DNA of 64,000 nucleotides from Streptomyces pactum (GTDB lineage: Bacteria > Actinomycetota > Actinomycetes > Streptomycetales > Streptomycetaceae): positions 372,001 to 436,000 of the forward strand of contig NZ_JACYXC010000001.1 in assembly GCF_016031615.1 (NCBI RefSeq), in the 5' to 3' direction. Made by a program: the position numbers and the translations under genes. Under the pieces are notes generated by a model, which worked only from the letters and a program-made list of their open reading frames with translations, had not been told where the DNA came from and made no database searches. Shown piece after piece: positions 24,898-33,263 of this stretch. How positions within the stretch are numbered: position 1 is the stretch's first letter; every line of letters starts with the position of its first letter.

Positions 24898-25238
24898 CGG
24901 GGCCGCCCCGCACCGCGTCCGCGGCGGTCGCGGGCGTCGTGCCGTGGAGGACGTGCCGCCGGATCGCCGCCGTCGTGCCGCGGAGGACGTGCCGCCGGCC
25001 CGCCACCGGCGGAGGTCGCCGCGCCGGGCCGCGCCGGGCCACGGCGGGCCGCGGCGCGGTCAGGCCGGCGGTCAGGCGGGCGGCGCCGTCCCGGACGACC
25101 CGTCTCCGGCGACGGATGCGACGAGCCCTCAGCACACAGGCAGGCCCCGCATACGTCATCTGGTCGGATTTCCCCCTATCGGGGGAATCGACACCGCCGA
25201 ACGGCTGAAGGCGGTCCGGGTGCCTCACCATCGTCGTC
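24898..25238. other. intergenic region with a 36-bp-period repeat and a GGGGG/CCCCC hairpin
   Basis: CGTCGTGCCGYGGAGGACGT (plus GCCGCCGG) occurs at 24935-24962 and again at 24971-24998. At 25170-25187, TTCCCCC-TATC-GGGGGAA forms a perfect 7-bp hairpin about 50 bp before the Pro-Thr-rich gene; it may belong to its promoter or leader. No gene is supported. Confidence 0.55.
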
Positions 25239-25949
25239 GTGAATCGATGGAAACGGGCGGGGCACGCCGGCTGTGCGGTGCTCGCCCTCGCCGTCGCCTC
25301 GGCCGGGGCGACGGCCTCCGCCCGCCCCGGCCCCGGCCCCGCGAAGCACGCGTGGTGCTGGTGCGTCTCGGCATCGGCGGGCCCGGGGGGGCGGCCACGC
25401 GTGGATCGGCTGGTGCCCGACCCCCACGCCGACCCCGACGCCCACTCCCACGCCGACCCCCGACTCCCACCCCGACGCCGACCCCCACACCGTCCCCCAC
25501 TCCCACCCCGACACCTTCCCCGACCCCCGTCCCCCGACGGCTTCCCCCACCTCTACGGTCTCCCCACGCCGACCCCGACCGCCACCGCGACCCCCGGCAG
25601 CCCCACCCCGGCCCTCCCAGCGGTTCCCGGCCGGCCCGCCCGGCACCCGGCCGCCCGGCACCCGCGTCCCCGCTCCCCCGCGGTCGCCGTCCGCGGTGCC
25701 ACCGCGCGCCACCGGCGAGGTGCGGCCCGGCCGGCCCCCACGGGTTCGGCGCACCCGGCGCCACCGGCCCCGTCGAGCCCGGCGTTCGTGCCCCGCGCCT
25801 ACCGGCCGTCCGCGGGGCAGCCCCCCGAGCGCGGCTCCTCGCTGGTCACCACCACCCTGCTGCTCACCGCGCCCGCCGTGCTGGCGGCTGCCGCGCTCCG
25901 CCCCCGCCCCCGTTCCCGTGCCGCCGCCGGTGGCCGGGAAGGGCGCTGA
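25239..25949 (+). pseudogene. Pro-Thr-rich exported envelope protein, apparent frameshifts
   Basis: GTG 25239 starts a protein with a signal peptide (MNRWKRAGHAGCAVLALAVA, cleavage near SARPG) and ends with a membrane anchor SSLVTTTLLLTAPAVLAAAA followed by RPRPRSR. Between them the Pro-Thr repeat is split among frames. After KHAWCWC the reading moves by one base at the G7 run 25385-25391, giving GGHAWIGWC and a (PT)n run to 25461. It moves again at the C5 run 25457-25461 for another PT segment, and again at a C5 run near 25529 to return to the original frame at LPTPTPTATATPGSPTP. Removing one base from each run restores a single ORF of about 236 codons. As printed, the original frame is open but the middle is arginine/proline nonsense. 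It could be a wall-spanning spacer protein. Family unknown. Confidence 0.55.
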
Positions 25950-25971
25950 CGACCCCGGGAGGTCCCGTCTC

Positions 25972-26727
25972 ATGTCCGAGTGGATGGTGCTGCTGATCGC
26001 GATGGCCGCGGCCTGCGCGGTGGTCCTGGCCATCACCGTGCTCAAGGAGCGCCGCGTCGGCGAGGACTACGACCCCTCGGAGACCCCCGACGTCATCGAG
26101 TACATGACGATGATGGTCGGCGTGGTGTACGCGATCGTGCTCGGGCTGGCGATCGCCGGGGTCTGGGAGGCCCGGGGCGCCGCGCAGGACGGTGTGCGGC
26201 TGGAGGCGCAGGCACTGTTCGAGGTGAGCGAACGCGCGGGCGCCTACCCCGCGCCGGTCCGCGACCGCATCCGGGCCGATGTGCGGGCCTACGTGGACCA
26301 CGTGGTGGAGACCGAGTGGCGGGTGATGATCGACAAGGGTGAACTGACGGACCGCGGTGATGAGTTGCTCCGCGAGCTGCGGCGCGAGGTCACTCGTCAG
26401 CTGCCCCCCGGTGAGGTGGCGGCGCAGACGTACCAGCCGCTGGTGGACCGGGTGGCCGCGGTCGCCGACGCCCGCGGGGCCCGGGAGCAGAGCGCCGGCC
26501 CGACCATGCCGGGAGTGGTCTGGTTCGGGCTGGTGCTGGGGGCCGTGCTGACCGTGGGGCTGATCTTCACCCTGCAGATCCGCCGGTCCGCGCGCGAGCT
26601 GATGCTGGCCGGGCTGTTCAGCATGCTCATCGCGTTCCTGCTCTTCCTGGTCTGGGACTTCGACGCGCCCTTCGGCCGCTCGGTGGGCGACACCACCGGC
26701 CCGTTCACCGACCTGTTCCCCACCTGA
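25972..26727 (+). CDS. DUF4239 (bestrophin-like domain) membrane protein
   Basis: A 251-residue protein with two N-terminal helices (MVLLIAMAAACAVVLAITVL; MMVGVVYAIVLGLAIAGVW) and two C-terminal ones (GVVWFGLVLGAVLTVGLIFTL; LMLAGLFSMLIAFLLFLVWDF) flanking a soluble helical segment, as in DUF4239 proteins. The family is described as bestrophin-like but has no firm function. The last residues PFGRSVGDTTGPFTDLF are typical. GGGAGG lies 9 nt before ATG 25972. It begins 22 bp after the Pro-Thr-rich gene, so the two may be co-transcribed. Confidence 0.85.
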   Translation: MSEWMVLLIAMAAACAVVLAITVLKERRVGEDYDPSETPDVIEYMTMMVGVVYAIVLGLAIAGVWEARGAAQDGVRLEAQALFEVSERAGAYPAPVRDRIRADVRAYVDHVVETEWRVMIDKGELTDRGDELLRELRREVTRQLPPGEVAAQTYQPLVDRVAAVADARGAREQSAGPTMPGVVWFGLVLGAVLTVGLIFTLQIRRSARELMLAGLFSMLIAFLLFLVWDFDAPFGRSVGDTTGPFTDLFPT

Positions 26728-26825
26728 CGCCCGGTGGCTGCGGCACGCCCGGCTCCCCGTCCGACGGCTGACGCCTGACAGCTGACGCACGGTGGCCCGG
26801 GGCCGCCGTCCCGCCGGAAGGGTGC

Positions 26826-27677
26826 TCAGCCGACGGTGACCGGGAGGATGCGGCGCAGCGGGTCCTCGGGGAGCCGGCCGTGGCGCTTCCACTCCCGGGG
26901 GTAGCCCACCGAGACCTCCTGGAAGCGGACGCCGTCCTCGACCGTGATGCGCGGGATGTGCAGATGTCCGTAGACCACCGTCTCGGCCCGGAACCGCACG
27001 TGCCAGTCGGCGGTCAGCTCACTGCCGCACCACAGGGCGAAGTCGGGGTAGCGCAGCACCTGGGTGGGCAGCCGGGTGAGCGGCCAGTGGTTGATCAGGA
27101 CGGTCTTCCGCGCCGGGTCGCAGGCCGCCAGGCGGCGTTCGGTCTCCTCGATGCGGGCCCGGCACCAGGCGTCCCGGGTGGGGTAGGGGTCGGGGTGGAG
27201 GAAGTGTTCGTCGGTGCAGACCACCCCGGCGTCGTGGGCGTGGGCGAGGGCCTCCTCCTTGGTCTCGATGCCCGGCAGCCGGAAGGTGTAGTCGTACAGC
27301 AGGAAGAGCGGGGCGATGGTCAGCGGGCCGCCCTTGCCCTCCCACACCGGGTACGGGTCCTCGGGGGTGACGATGCCCTTGGCGCGGCACATCTCCACCA
27401 GTCGCTCGTAGCGGGCGACGCCGCGCAGTTCCAGGGGGTCCTTGGGGTGGGTCCACAGCTCGTGGTTCCCCGGTACCCAGATGACCTTGGCGAATCGTTG
27501 GCTCAGCAGCCCCAGCGCCCATTCGATGTCGGCGAACACCTCGCCGACGTCACCGGCGACGATCACCCAGTCCTCGTCGGAGCCCGGCCGCAGCCGCTCC
27601 ACGATCGCCCGGTTCTCCTCGTAGGCCACGTGCAGGTCGCTGATGGCGAGTAGCTCGCCCCGGTGCGTGCCGCCCAT
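26826..27677 (-). CDS. calcineurin-like metallophosphoesterase
   Basis: A 283-residue protein with the full dimetal motif set: SDLH at residues 13-16, AGDVGE near 42, PGNHELW near 70, INHWPL near 196 and YGHLHIPR near 237. It is cytoplasmic with no signal peptide. This actinobacterial subgroup often sits next to phosphopantetheinyl transferase genes, but none is present here. Substrates of the group are unknown. AGGAGA precedes ATG 27677. It is divergent from the universal stress protein gene. Confidence 0.88.
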   Translation of the reverse strand: MGGTHRGELLAISDLHVAYEENRAIVERLRPGSDEDWVIVAGDVGEVFADIEWALGLLSQRFAKVIWVPGNHELWTHPKDPLELRGVARYERLVEMCRAKGIVTPEDPYPVWEGKGGPLTIAPLFLLYDYTFRLPGIETKEEALAHAHDAGVVCTDEHFLHPDPYPTRDAWCRARIEETERRLAACDPARKTVLINHWPLTRLPTQVLRYPDFALWCGSELTADWHVRFRAETVVYGHLHIPRITVEDGVRFQEVSVGYPREWKRHGRLPEDPLRRILPVTVG

Positions 27678-27766
27678 TACTTCTCCTGTCGTACGGTGCC
27701 GGTCGTGATGCGCTGCTCGGCGACCCGGTTGAACGGTGTTCCGGTCCCGGCGTTAGCCTCGCAGAT

Positions 27767-28231
27767 GTGGTGGACAAACTGCCCGCGTCGTTCGAGCGCG
27801 GTACGGACGGCCCCAAGGTCATCGTCTCCGGGCTGGACGGCTCGGACTCCTCGTGGCGTGCCGTGGCCTACGCCGCCGGGCTGGCGCGGCGGCAGAACGC
27901 GCTGCTCGCCGTGGTCTACGTACAGCCGCTGCTGACCACCGGCGCGGCGCTGGGGGCCGCCCCGGCGGTGGAGGCCACCGAGGAGGTCGCCCGGGCGCTG
28001 GAGGCGGAGCTGCGGCAGGCGGTGGAGCGGATGCACGGACTGCACGTGCCGCGCTGGCAGTTCCACACCTTCCGCGGCGACCCGTACAACGGGCTGGTGT
28101 CCGCGGCCGACGAGCTGACGGCGGACGCGGTGGTGGTGGGCGCCTCGGAGCGGGCCGGCCACCGGCTCGTCGGCTCGGTGGCGGTGCGGCTGGTGAAGGC
28201 GGGGCGCTGGCCGGTGACGGTCGTGCCGTAA
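27767..28231 (+). CDS. universal stress protein (UspA family)
   Basis: A 154-residue single Usp domain. VIVSGLDGSDSSWRAVAYAAGLA is the first strand and ATP-contact Asp; the C-terminal VVVGASERAGHRLVGSVAVRLV resembles the G-x2-G-x9-G-S/T nucleotide loop. Such proteins bind ATP and accumulate under starvation or hypoxia, usually in the DosR-like network. Start GTG 27767 gives MVDKLPASFERGTDG. The dodecin gene follows on the same strand 186 bp later. Confidence 0.88.
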   Translation: MVDKLPASFERGTDGPKVIVSGLDGSDSSWRAVAYAAGLARRQNALLAVVYVQPLLTTGAALGAAPAVEATEEVARALEAELRQAVERMHGLHVPRWQFHTFRGDPYNGLVSAADELTADAVVVGASERAGHRLVGSVAVRLVKAGRWPVTVVP

Positions 28232-28417
28232 CCGGTGCCGCGGCGTCGCCGGCCGGAGGTGTCCGCCCGGTCCGCCCTGGTACCGGACGCGTCCGGACGG
28301 CCCGCCTCCGTACGGCGCACGGGGGGCTCCGGGCGCGGCGCCCGGCTCGCGAAGCCGATGCGGGTGGGGCACGGTGGGAGGAGCAACCGGACCATCGCAC
28401 GGAGCGGGGAGACCGCC

Positions 28418-28654
28418 ATGTCGCACCACACCTACCGGGTGACCGAGATCGTCGGCACGTCGCACCAGGGCGTCGACGACGCGATCCGCAACGGCATCGG
28501 ACGCGCCGCGCAGACCCTGCGGAACCTGGACTGGTTCGAGGTCGGCCAGGTCCGCGGCAACATCGAGGACGGCGCGGTGGCGCACTACCAGGTGTGCATG
28601 AAGGTCGGCTTCCGCCTGGAGGACACGCAGGGCGGGTCCGGCGACGCCTCCTGA
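28418..28654 (+). CDS. dodecin, flavin/CoA-binding dodecamer protein
   Basis: A 78-residue protein, the usual dodecin length. HHTYRVTEIVGTSHQGVDDAIRNGIGRAAQTLRNLDWFEV contains the three-strand/one-helix fold with the flavin-stacking Trp in LDWFEV, and the second half GAVAHYQVCMKVGFRLED forms the last strands. Dodecins store or buffer FMN, FAD or riboflavin and CoA. GGGGAG precedes ATG 28418. An inverted repeat downstream separates it from the convergent flavin-dependent monooxygenase gene. Confidence 0.93.
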   Translation: MSHHTYRVTEIVGTSHQGVDDAIRNGIGRAAQTLRNLDWFEVGQVRGNIEDGAVAHYQVCMKVGFRLEDTQGGSGDAS

Positions 28655-28753
28655 GGCGGCCGGCTCAGCCACCGGACCCCATCCTTGCCATCTCTCCCCC
28701 GTCGTCTCCCCCGCCGGGGACCCGGCGCGTCACCGTGCCCCTTCCCCATCATG

Positions 28754-28781
28754 ACCGATCATCAGCCTAAGCGAGATCGGT
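28754..28781. terminator. ACCGATC/GATCGGT dyad between convergent genes
   Basis: ACCGATC at 28754-28760 and GATCGGT at 28775-28781 are perfect inverted copies 14 nt apart, between the dodecin stop and the monooxygenase stop. Either a bidirectional terminator or a protein site. Confidence 0.45.
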
Positions 28782-28820
28782 TCCGCGCGGGCGGCGCCGG
28801 GGCCGGTGCCGGCCGGGCGG

Positions 28821-30017
28821 TCACCGGGCGGGCCGGTCGCTGACCGTGGCGTTCCAGTCGATGGTGTGGCCGGTCAGCCAGTCGTCGGCGCCGGCGCTCC
28901 CCCGGTCCAGCCGGAGCGGCAGGACCACGTCCCGGACCATCCGGCCCAGCGCCCCGGGCGTGGTGTGCCGGGACATCGCGGCGCTGGTGGCGACCAGCCG
29001 CTCGACGCGCGGCCGGCGCAGCCGTTCGAAGGCGGCGAAGGCCCTGCGGCGCGGCAGGTCCCGCAGACAGGCGGCGAGCAGCACGCCGTCCTCCATGGCC
29101 ATGGACGCGCCCTGGGCGGCGTTGGGCGCGGCGGCGTGCGCGGCGTCGCCTATGACGATCATGGCGTCCCCGTACCAGTTCGGGACGGAGGCCAGGTCGT
29201 AGGCGTTGCTGGCGACGATCTCGTCGCCGGTGGCGCGGACGAGGGAGGCGGCGGGGGTGCGGTCCTCGTCGAACAGCGCCGCCACCCGCTCGCGCCACTG
29301 CTCGGGGGTGACCGCCGCGAGCCGGTCCCGGGGGATCTCGGGGCCCGGGGCGTTGGCGAACCACCACACCTCGCCGTCCGGACCGGCGGTGCACCCGAAG
29401 AACGCCCGCTTGCCGTAGATCATGGTGTACGTCCCCGGCTCCGGCGGCTCCGGCGCGTCCCGGGTGAAGCCGCAGACGGTGGTCTGGCCGGTGAACCGCG
29501 GCCGCGGCGCCGCCGCGTCGATGATCTTCCGGGTGAGGGAGTGGATGCCGTCGGCCCCGATGAGCAGATCGCCCTGGGCCCGGCCGCCGTCGGCGAAGGA
29601 GGCCACGATGCGCCCGTTGGGTGCGGTGTGGGCGGCGGCGAACCGCTTGCCGTGCTCGATGGTGACGCCGCGCCGCTCCGCCTCCTCGTGCAGCACCCGG
29701 TAGAGCGTGGCGCGCTTGAGGGTCCGCGCCCCCGCGCCCCCGTCGAACCCGGCGATCGGCCGGGACCCGAGCCGCTTCCCGGTGTTGCTGATGAACTCCA
29801 CGCGTTCGGCGGGGAACGAGTTGTCGATCACCGGCCGGTGCGCGTCGATGGCGTGCAGCGCCTGCAGCCCGTTGGCGAAGACGGTGAGGAAGGCGCCGGC
29901 GTCGTCCGCGCCACTGGCGTGGGACTCGTGGACGACGGCGTGGATGCCCGCCCTCTGCAGCGCCATCGCCGTCACCACTCCGGCGATTCCGCCACCGATG
30001 ATCAAGGCGTCGGTCAT
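28821..30017 (-). CDS. FAD-dependent aromatic-type monooxygenase
   Basis: A 398-residue class A flavin monooxygenase. The ADP-binding GGGIAG begins at residue 8, the DG motif is LLIGADGIHSLTRKII near residue 165, and the second FAD motif VIGDAAHAAAPNAAQGASMAMEDG lies near residue 290. No membrane segment. Members hydroxylate aromatic acids or polyketides using NAD(P)H and oxygen; the substrate is unknown. ATG 30017 is preceded by GGAGC; an ATG five codons upstream lacks an RBS. It stands alone, with dodecin convergent downstream. Confidence 0.9.
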   Translation of the reverse strand: MTDALIIGGGIAGVVTAMALQRAGIHAVVHESHASGADDAGAFLTVFANGLQALHAIDAHRPVIDNSFPAERVEFISNTGKRLGSRPIAGFDGGAGARTLKRATLYRVLHEEAERRGVTIEHGKRFAAAHTAPNGRIVASFADGGRAQGDLLIGADGIHSLTRKIIDAAAPRPRFTGQTTVCGFTRDAPEPPEPGTYTMIYGKRAFFGCTAGPDGEVWWFANAPGPEIPRDRLAAVTPEQWRERVAALFDEDRTPAASLVRATGDEIVASNAYDLASVPNWYGDAMIVIGDAAHAAAPNAAQGASMAMEDGVLLAACLRDLPRRRAFAAFERLRRPRVERLVATSAAMSRHTTPGALGRMVRDVVLPLRLDRGSAGADDWLTGHTIDWNATVSDRPAR

Positions 30018-30680
30018 GCTGTGCTGCTCCATGCGGTCGGTTCGGGCGGGGGTCCCGCGGCGGCGCCGACAGGGCCGCCCGCGCCCGCCCGTGACCGGGC
30101 GGCGCCGACCGGACCGCGCCGCTCCGCCGCAGCTTAGGGCCGGGGACGGGGCCCGGGTGGGCAGGGGCCGGGAAGTGACCGGCCCGGACGGGCGGTTCGG
30201 GACGGCTTGGCCGTCATGTCCGGCCCCCCGCGGCGCCGGACCGGCCCGGGAGCCGCCGGGCACGCCCCGCGGCGCGCGAGGGCGGCACGGGCCTCCCCGG
30301 GGGTGGGACGGTGGCGTCACCCGGGGGCGCGGGGCGGTGGCCGCGGACGCCCGGTTCGTCGGCCCCGGCCGGTGGGGCGGCAGGTGCGGGCGGGCCGGCA
30401 CCGGTGGCAGGCGGCCGGGTCGGCGAGGCGGCGGCGCGGGGCGGGGCAGGGGCCGGGCAGAGAGGCCGGGGCCCTGGGCCGGGAGCAGGACCAGGGGTTC
30501 GGGGGCCGGGAGCAGGGGCCGGGGCCCGGGGGCAGGGAGCAGGGACCGGGGTGCAGGGGCCAGCAGAGCCAGAGGTTCGGGGCCGGGAGCAGGGGCCGTA
30601 CAGGCGCCCGGGGGGCAGAGGCCGGGGCCCAGGTCAGGGTCAGGGTCAGGGGTCAGGGCCGTACGGGTGGCCGGCCCGGC
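30018..30680. repeat. non-coding G-rich region with imperfect direct repeats
   Basis: No gene is supported between the monooxygenase start and the GrpE-like stop. The plus strand from about 30430 to 30660 is dense in runs of three to five G (units like GGGAGCAGGGGCC). A 29-30-bp element starting CCAGGGGTTCGGGGGCCGGG at 30491 recurs with two changes at 30569-30597. Such spacing could form G-quadruplexes in single-stranded DNA or RNA. Confidence 0.6.
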
Positions 30681-31136
30681 TCACGGTTCGTCGTCGGTGT
30701 AGACGATCACCTGCTGCGGCCGCAGCACCCGGCCCCGCCAGACGTATCCGCGCCGTACCGTCTCGGCGATCGAGCCGACCGGGCGGCCGTCGTCCGCGGG
30801 CCGGCCGCCGACGACCTCGTGCCGGCCCGGGTCCACGGCCCCTTCGTCCTGCAGATCGGCGACCTCGCAGGCGGCGAGCAGGCGGATCAGCCGGCCGTCC
30901 AGCCAGCGCAGCGTCGTCTCCGCCTCCGCCGGGTCGGCGGGCCGCGCGGGGTCGGCGAGGAGGTCGGACAACCGGTCGGCGAGCTGGAGCAGTTCGGACA
31001 CCACGGGGTGTGGCTGTTCCGCCTCCTCCCGCCAGGACCGCTGCTCGTCCCGCAGCTCCTCCGCCTCCGCGCGCAGCCGGGCGTTCTCCTCGCGCAGCCG
31101 CGCGGCCCGGCGTCCGGGCAGTGGGTTTCTCCGCAT
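30681..31136 (-). CDS. GrpE-like nucleotide exchange factor paralogue
   Basis: A 151-residue protein. Residues about 10-45 form a charged coiled coil (RAARLREENARLRAEAEELRDEQ), followed by a helical part, and the C-terminus SIAETVRRGYVWRGRVLRPQQVIVYTDDEP matches the GrpE beta domain (G-Y-x-x-x-x-R-V-L-R-P-x-x-V-x-V). It is shorter than canonical GrpE (about 200 residues) and is not next to dnaK, so it is probably a second copy serving an alternative DnaK. GGGGGAG precedes ATG 31136. Its 5' neighbour on the same strand is the glycosylase gene, 326 bp away across a repeat-rich stretch. Confidence 0.8.
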   Translation of the reverse strand: MRRNPLPGRRAARLREENARLRAEAEELRDEQRSWREEAEQPHPVVSELLQLADRLSDLLADPARPADPAEAETTLRWLDGRLIRLLAACEVADLQDEGAVDPGRHEVVGGRPADDGRPVGSIAETVRRGYVWRGRVLRPQQVIVYTDDEP

Positions 31137-31462
31137 CGTCGTCTCCCCCTTGGCGATGTCCGCATCGCCGACGCGTCGAATCGTCCCGGTTCAGGTCAGC
31201 GGCGGGCCATGGCAGCCTCCAGGCGGGGGGCGGGATGCCAGTGTGCCGCTCACCCGGCGGCAGGTACAGCACATTGTCGTACTTATCGCCGGAGTGTCGG
31301 ACTCCGTCCCGGCCCGGCGGCGGGGCCACGAGTTTTCGGGGCCGGCGGCGGTGCGGCGGGTTCCGGCACCGGCGGCGGTGTGGGTTCCGCAGTCGGCGGC
31401 GGTGCGGCGGGTTCCCGCACCGCCGCTGGTTCGGGTTCCGCGGTCGGCGGCGGTTCGGGCCG
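31137..31462. repeat. GGCGGCGGTGCGGCGGGTTCC-type imperfect repeats between glycosylase and GrpE-like genes
   Basis: From about 31335 to 31455 the DNA repeats GGCGGCGGT and GGGTTCC/GGTTCCGC blocks three times. Read on the minus strand in the glycosylase frame after its TAA stop, it would encode Pro-Glu-Pro/Ala-Pro-rich residues with no further stop for about 40 codons. It is treated as non-coding. The AT-richer part 31250-31300 may carry the GrpE-like promoter. Confidence 0.5.
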
Positions 31463-32332
31463 TTACTTCAGCAGCCGGGACATCCGGCGGTCGGCCAGCG
31501 GTTTGCCGCCGGTCTGGCAGGTGGCGCAGTACTGGAGCGACGAGTCGCGGTAGGCGACCTCACGGACGGTGTCGCCGCACACCGGGCAGGGCTGTCCGGT
31601 ACGGCCGTGCACCCGCAGCCCGGTCCGTTTCTCCGCCTTGAGGTCCCCGGCGGCGAGCCCGCGGGAGCGTTCCACGGCCTCGGTCAGCGTCCCGCGCAGC
31701 GCCCGGTACAGCTCCGCGGTCTCCCGTTCGTCCAGGTCCCCGGCCATCCGGAACGGGGACATCCGCGCGACGTGCAGGATCTCGTCGGAGTAGGCGTTGC
31801 CGATGCCGGCGATCACCGACTGGTCGCGCAGCACCCCTTTGATCCGGTGCCGCACCCCCGTCAGCAGCCCGGCGAACACCTCCTCGGTGAACGCCTCGTC
31901 CAGCGGGTCGGGGCCCAGCCGGGCGATCCCGGGCACCTGCGCGGGATCGGCCACGCAGTACACCGCGAGGCCCTTCCTGGTGCCCGCCTCGGTGAGGTCG
32001 AAGCCGGTGCCCGGCGGATCGGCGAGGAGGACGCGCAGCGCCAGCGGGCCGCGGCCCGGGCGCGGCGGTGCGGCCGGCAGGTCGGTGCGCCACCGCAGCC
32101 AGCCGGCCCGTGCCAGGTGGAACACCAGATGCGGCCCGCCGGCCGTGGCGAGGTCCAGAAACTTGCCGTGCCGCGCCACGGAACCGATGGTCCGGCCCTC
32201 CACCGCGGTGAGCGGCGGGTCGTAGGTCTTCAGGACGCTCACCGCGACCGGGTGGACCCGGGCGATCTCCCGTCCCGTCGCGTGCTCGGCGAGGAAACCG
32301 GCCAGGGCCTCGACCTCGGGCAACTCCGGCAT
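31463..32332 (-). CDS. Fpg/Nei family DNA glycosylase
   Basis: A 289-residue base-excision repair enzyme. MPELPEVE supplies the catalytic Pro2 and Glu3; Lys57 in VARHGKFLD is the conserved beta-turn Lys. The H2TH region is GIGNAYSDEILHVARMSPF near residue 185, and the C-terminal zinc finger CPVCGDTV/YCATCQ near residues 250-275 is complete. It should excise oxidised bases from DNA. Start ATG 32332 is fixed by the N-terminal proline requirement. It is divergent from the glycolipid-binding-like gene, with 365 bp between starts. Confidence 0.94.
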   Translation of the reverse strand: MPELPEVEALAGFLAEHATGREIARVHPVAVSVLKTYDPPLTAVEGRTIGSVARHGKFLDLATAGGPHLVFHLARAGWLRWRTDLPAAPPRPGRGPLALRVLLADPPGTGFDLTEAGTRKGLAVYCVADPAQVPGIARLGPDPLDEAFTEEVFAGLLTGVRHRIKGVLRDQSVIAGIGNAYSDEILHVARMSPFRMAGDLDERETAELYRALRGTLTEAVERSRGLAAGDLKAEKRTGLRVHGRTGQPCPVCGDTVREVAYRDSSLQYCATCQTGGKPLADRRMSRLLK

Positions 32333-32696
32333 GGGACCAGTGTGCCGCAGCCGGCCGGTACGGCAACCGCGCACCCACCGGGCCCGGGCCCGGACCGGCG
32401 CCGCCACCACGGCGACGGTGCGCGTGCTCCCGGGGAACGGGCCCCGTCCGGAGAACGGGGCCGGGCCGCGGGTGTCCGCCCCGGGTCCGGCCCCGGTCGC
32501 GACGGCCACCCGGGAGCGGTGTCCGCGGAAGGCCGCCCGGGAGCGGTGTCCGGCGCCGTCGCGGGCCGCGGGCGGAGGCCGGAAGGCGCGTCCGCGGATG
32601 CTCCGGCGGGCCCCGGCGATGCGGGTAACCTGCCCGGTGGCGGTGTTCCGGAAGTGGCGGCAGGGCCCGGCGCCCGGACCGCCCAGGAGAGGACCG

Positions 32697-33263
32697 ATGA
32701 CCGATCAGCATGTGGTGACCTGGGCGGTCACCGGGAGCGGCGGGTACGAGACGGCCTGGGTCGATCTGTCGGGGACCGGGCTGCGGGCGACCGGACGTGT
32801 GGTGGGGCTGAAGCCGGCCCCGTACTGGCTGGCGTACGAGCTGGAGACCGGCCACGGATATGTGACGCGGCGTCTCCAGGTCACCGCCCACACCCCCGAC
32901 GGCCGGAACCGGCTCGACCTGCGGCGCGACGGTGGGGAGTGGACGGTGGACGGCAAGCCGCTGCCGGAGGTGGCGGGGGCGCTCGACTGCGACCTGGGGA
33001 TGTCCCCGCTGACGAACACCATGCCGGCCCTCCGCCACCAGTTGCACAGCACCCCGGGTGAACAGGACTTCCTGATGGCCTGGGTGTCGGTGCCCGACCT
33101 GGTGGTCCGGCCGTCCCGGCAGACCTACACCCATGTGGGGCTGACCGAGCGGGGCGCGCGGGTCCGGTACGCCTCCGGCGATTTCACCAGCGACATCGAG
33201 TTCGGCAAGGAGGGGCTGGTGCTGACGTACCCCGGCGTCGGCCATCTGCTGCGCGCGGACTGA
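32697..33263 (+). CDS. putative glycolipid-binding family protein
   Basis: A 188-residue beta-rich protein of the PA1994/DUF1089 type, annotated as putative glycolipid-binding from structural similarity only. Typical blocks are YWLAYELETGHGYVTRRLQV, LDCDLGMSPLTNTMP and VGLTERGARVRYASGDFTSDIEFGKEGLVLTYPGV. Cytoplasmic; no signal peptide. AGGAGAGG lies 4 nt ahead of ATG 32697, a strong RBS. It stands alone. Confidence 0.88.
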   Translation: MTDQHVVTWAVTGSGGYETAWVDLSGTGLRATGRVVGLKPAPYWLAYELETGHGYVTRRLQVTAHTPDGRNRLDLRRDGGEWTVDGKPLPEVAGALDCDLGMSPLTNTMPALRHQLHSTPGEQDFLMAWVSVPDLVVRPSRQTYTHVGLTERGARVRYASGDFTSDIEFGKEGLVLTYPGVGHLLRAD

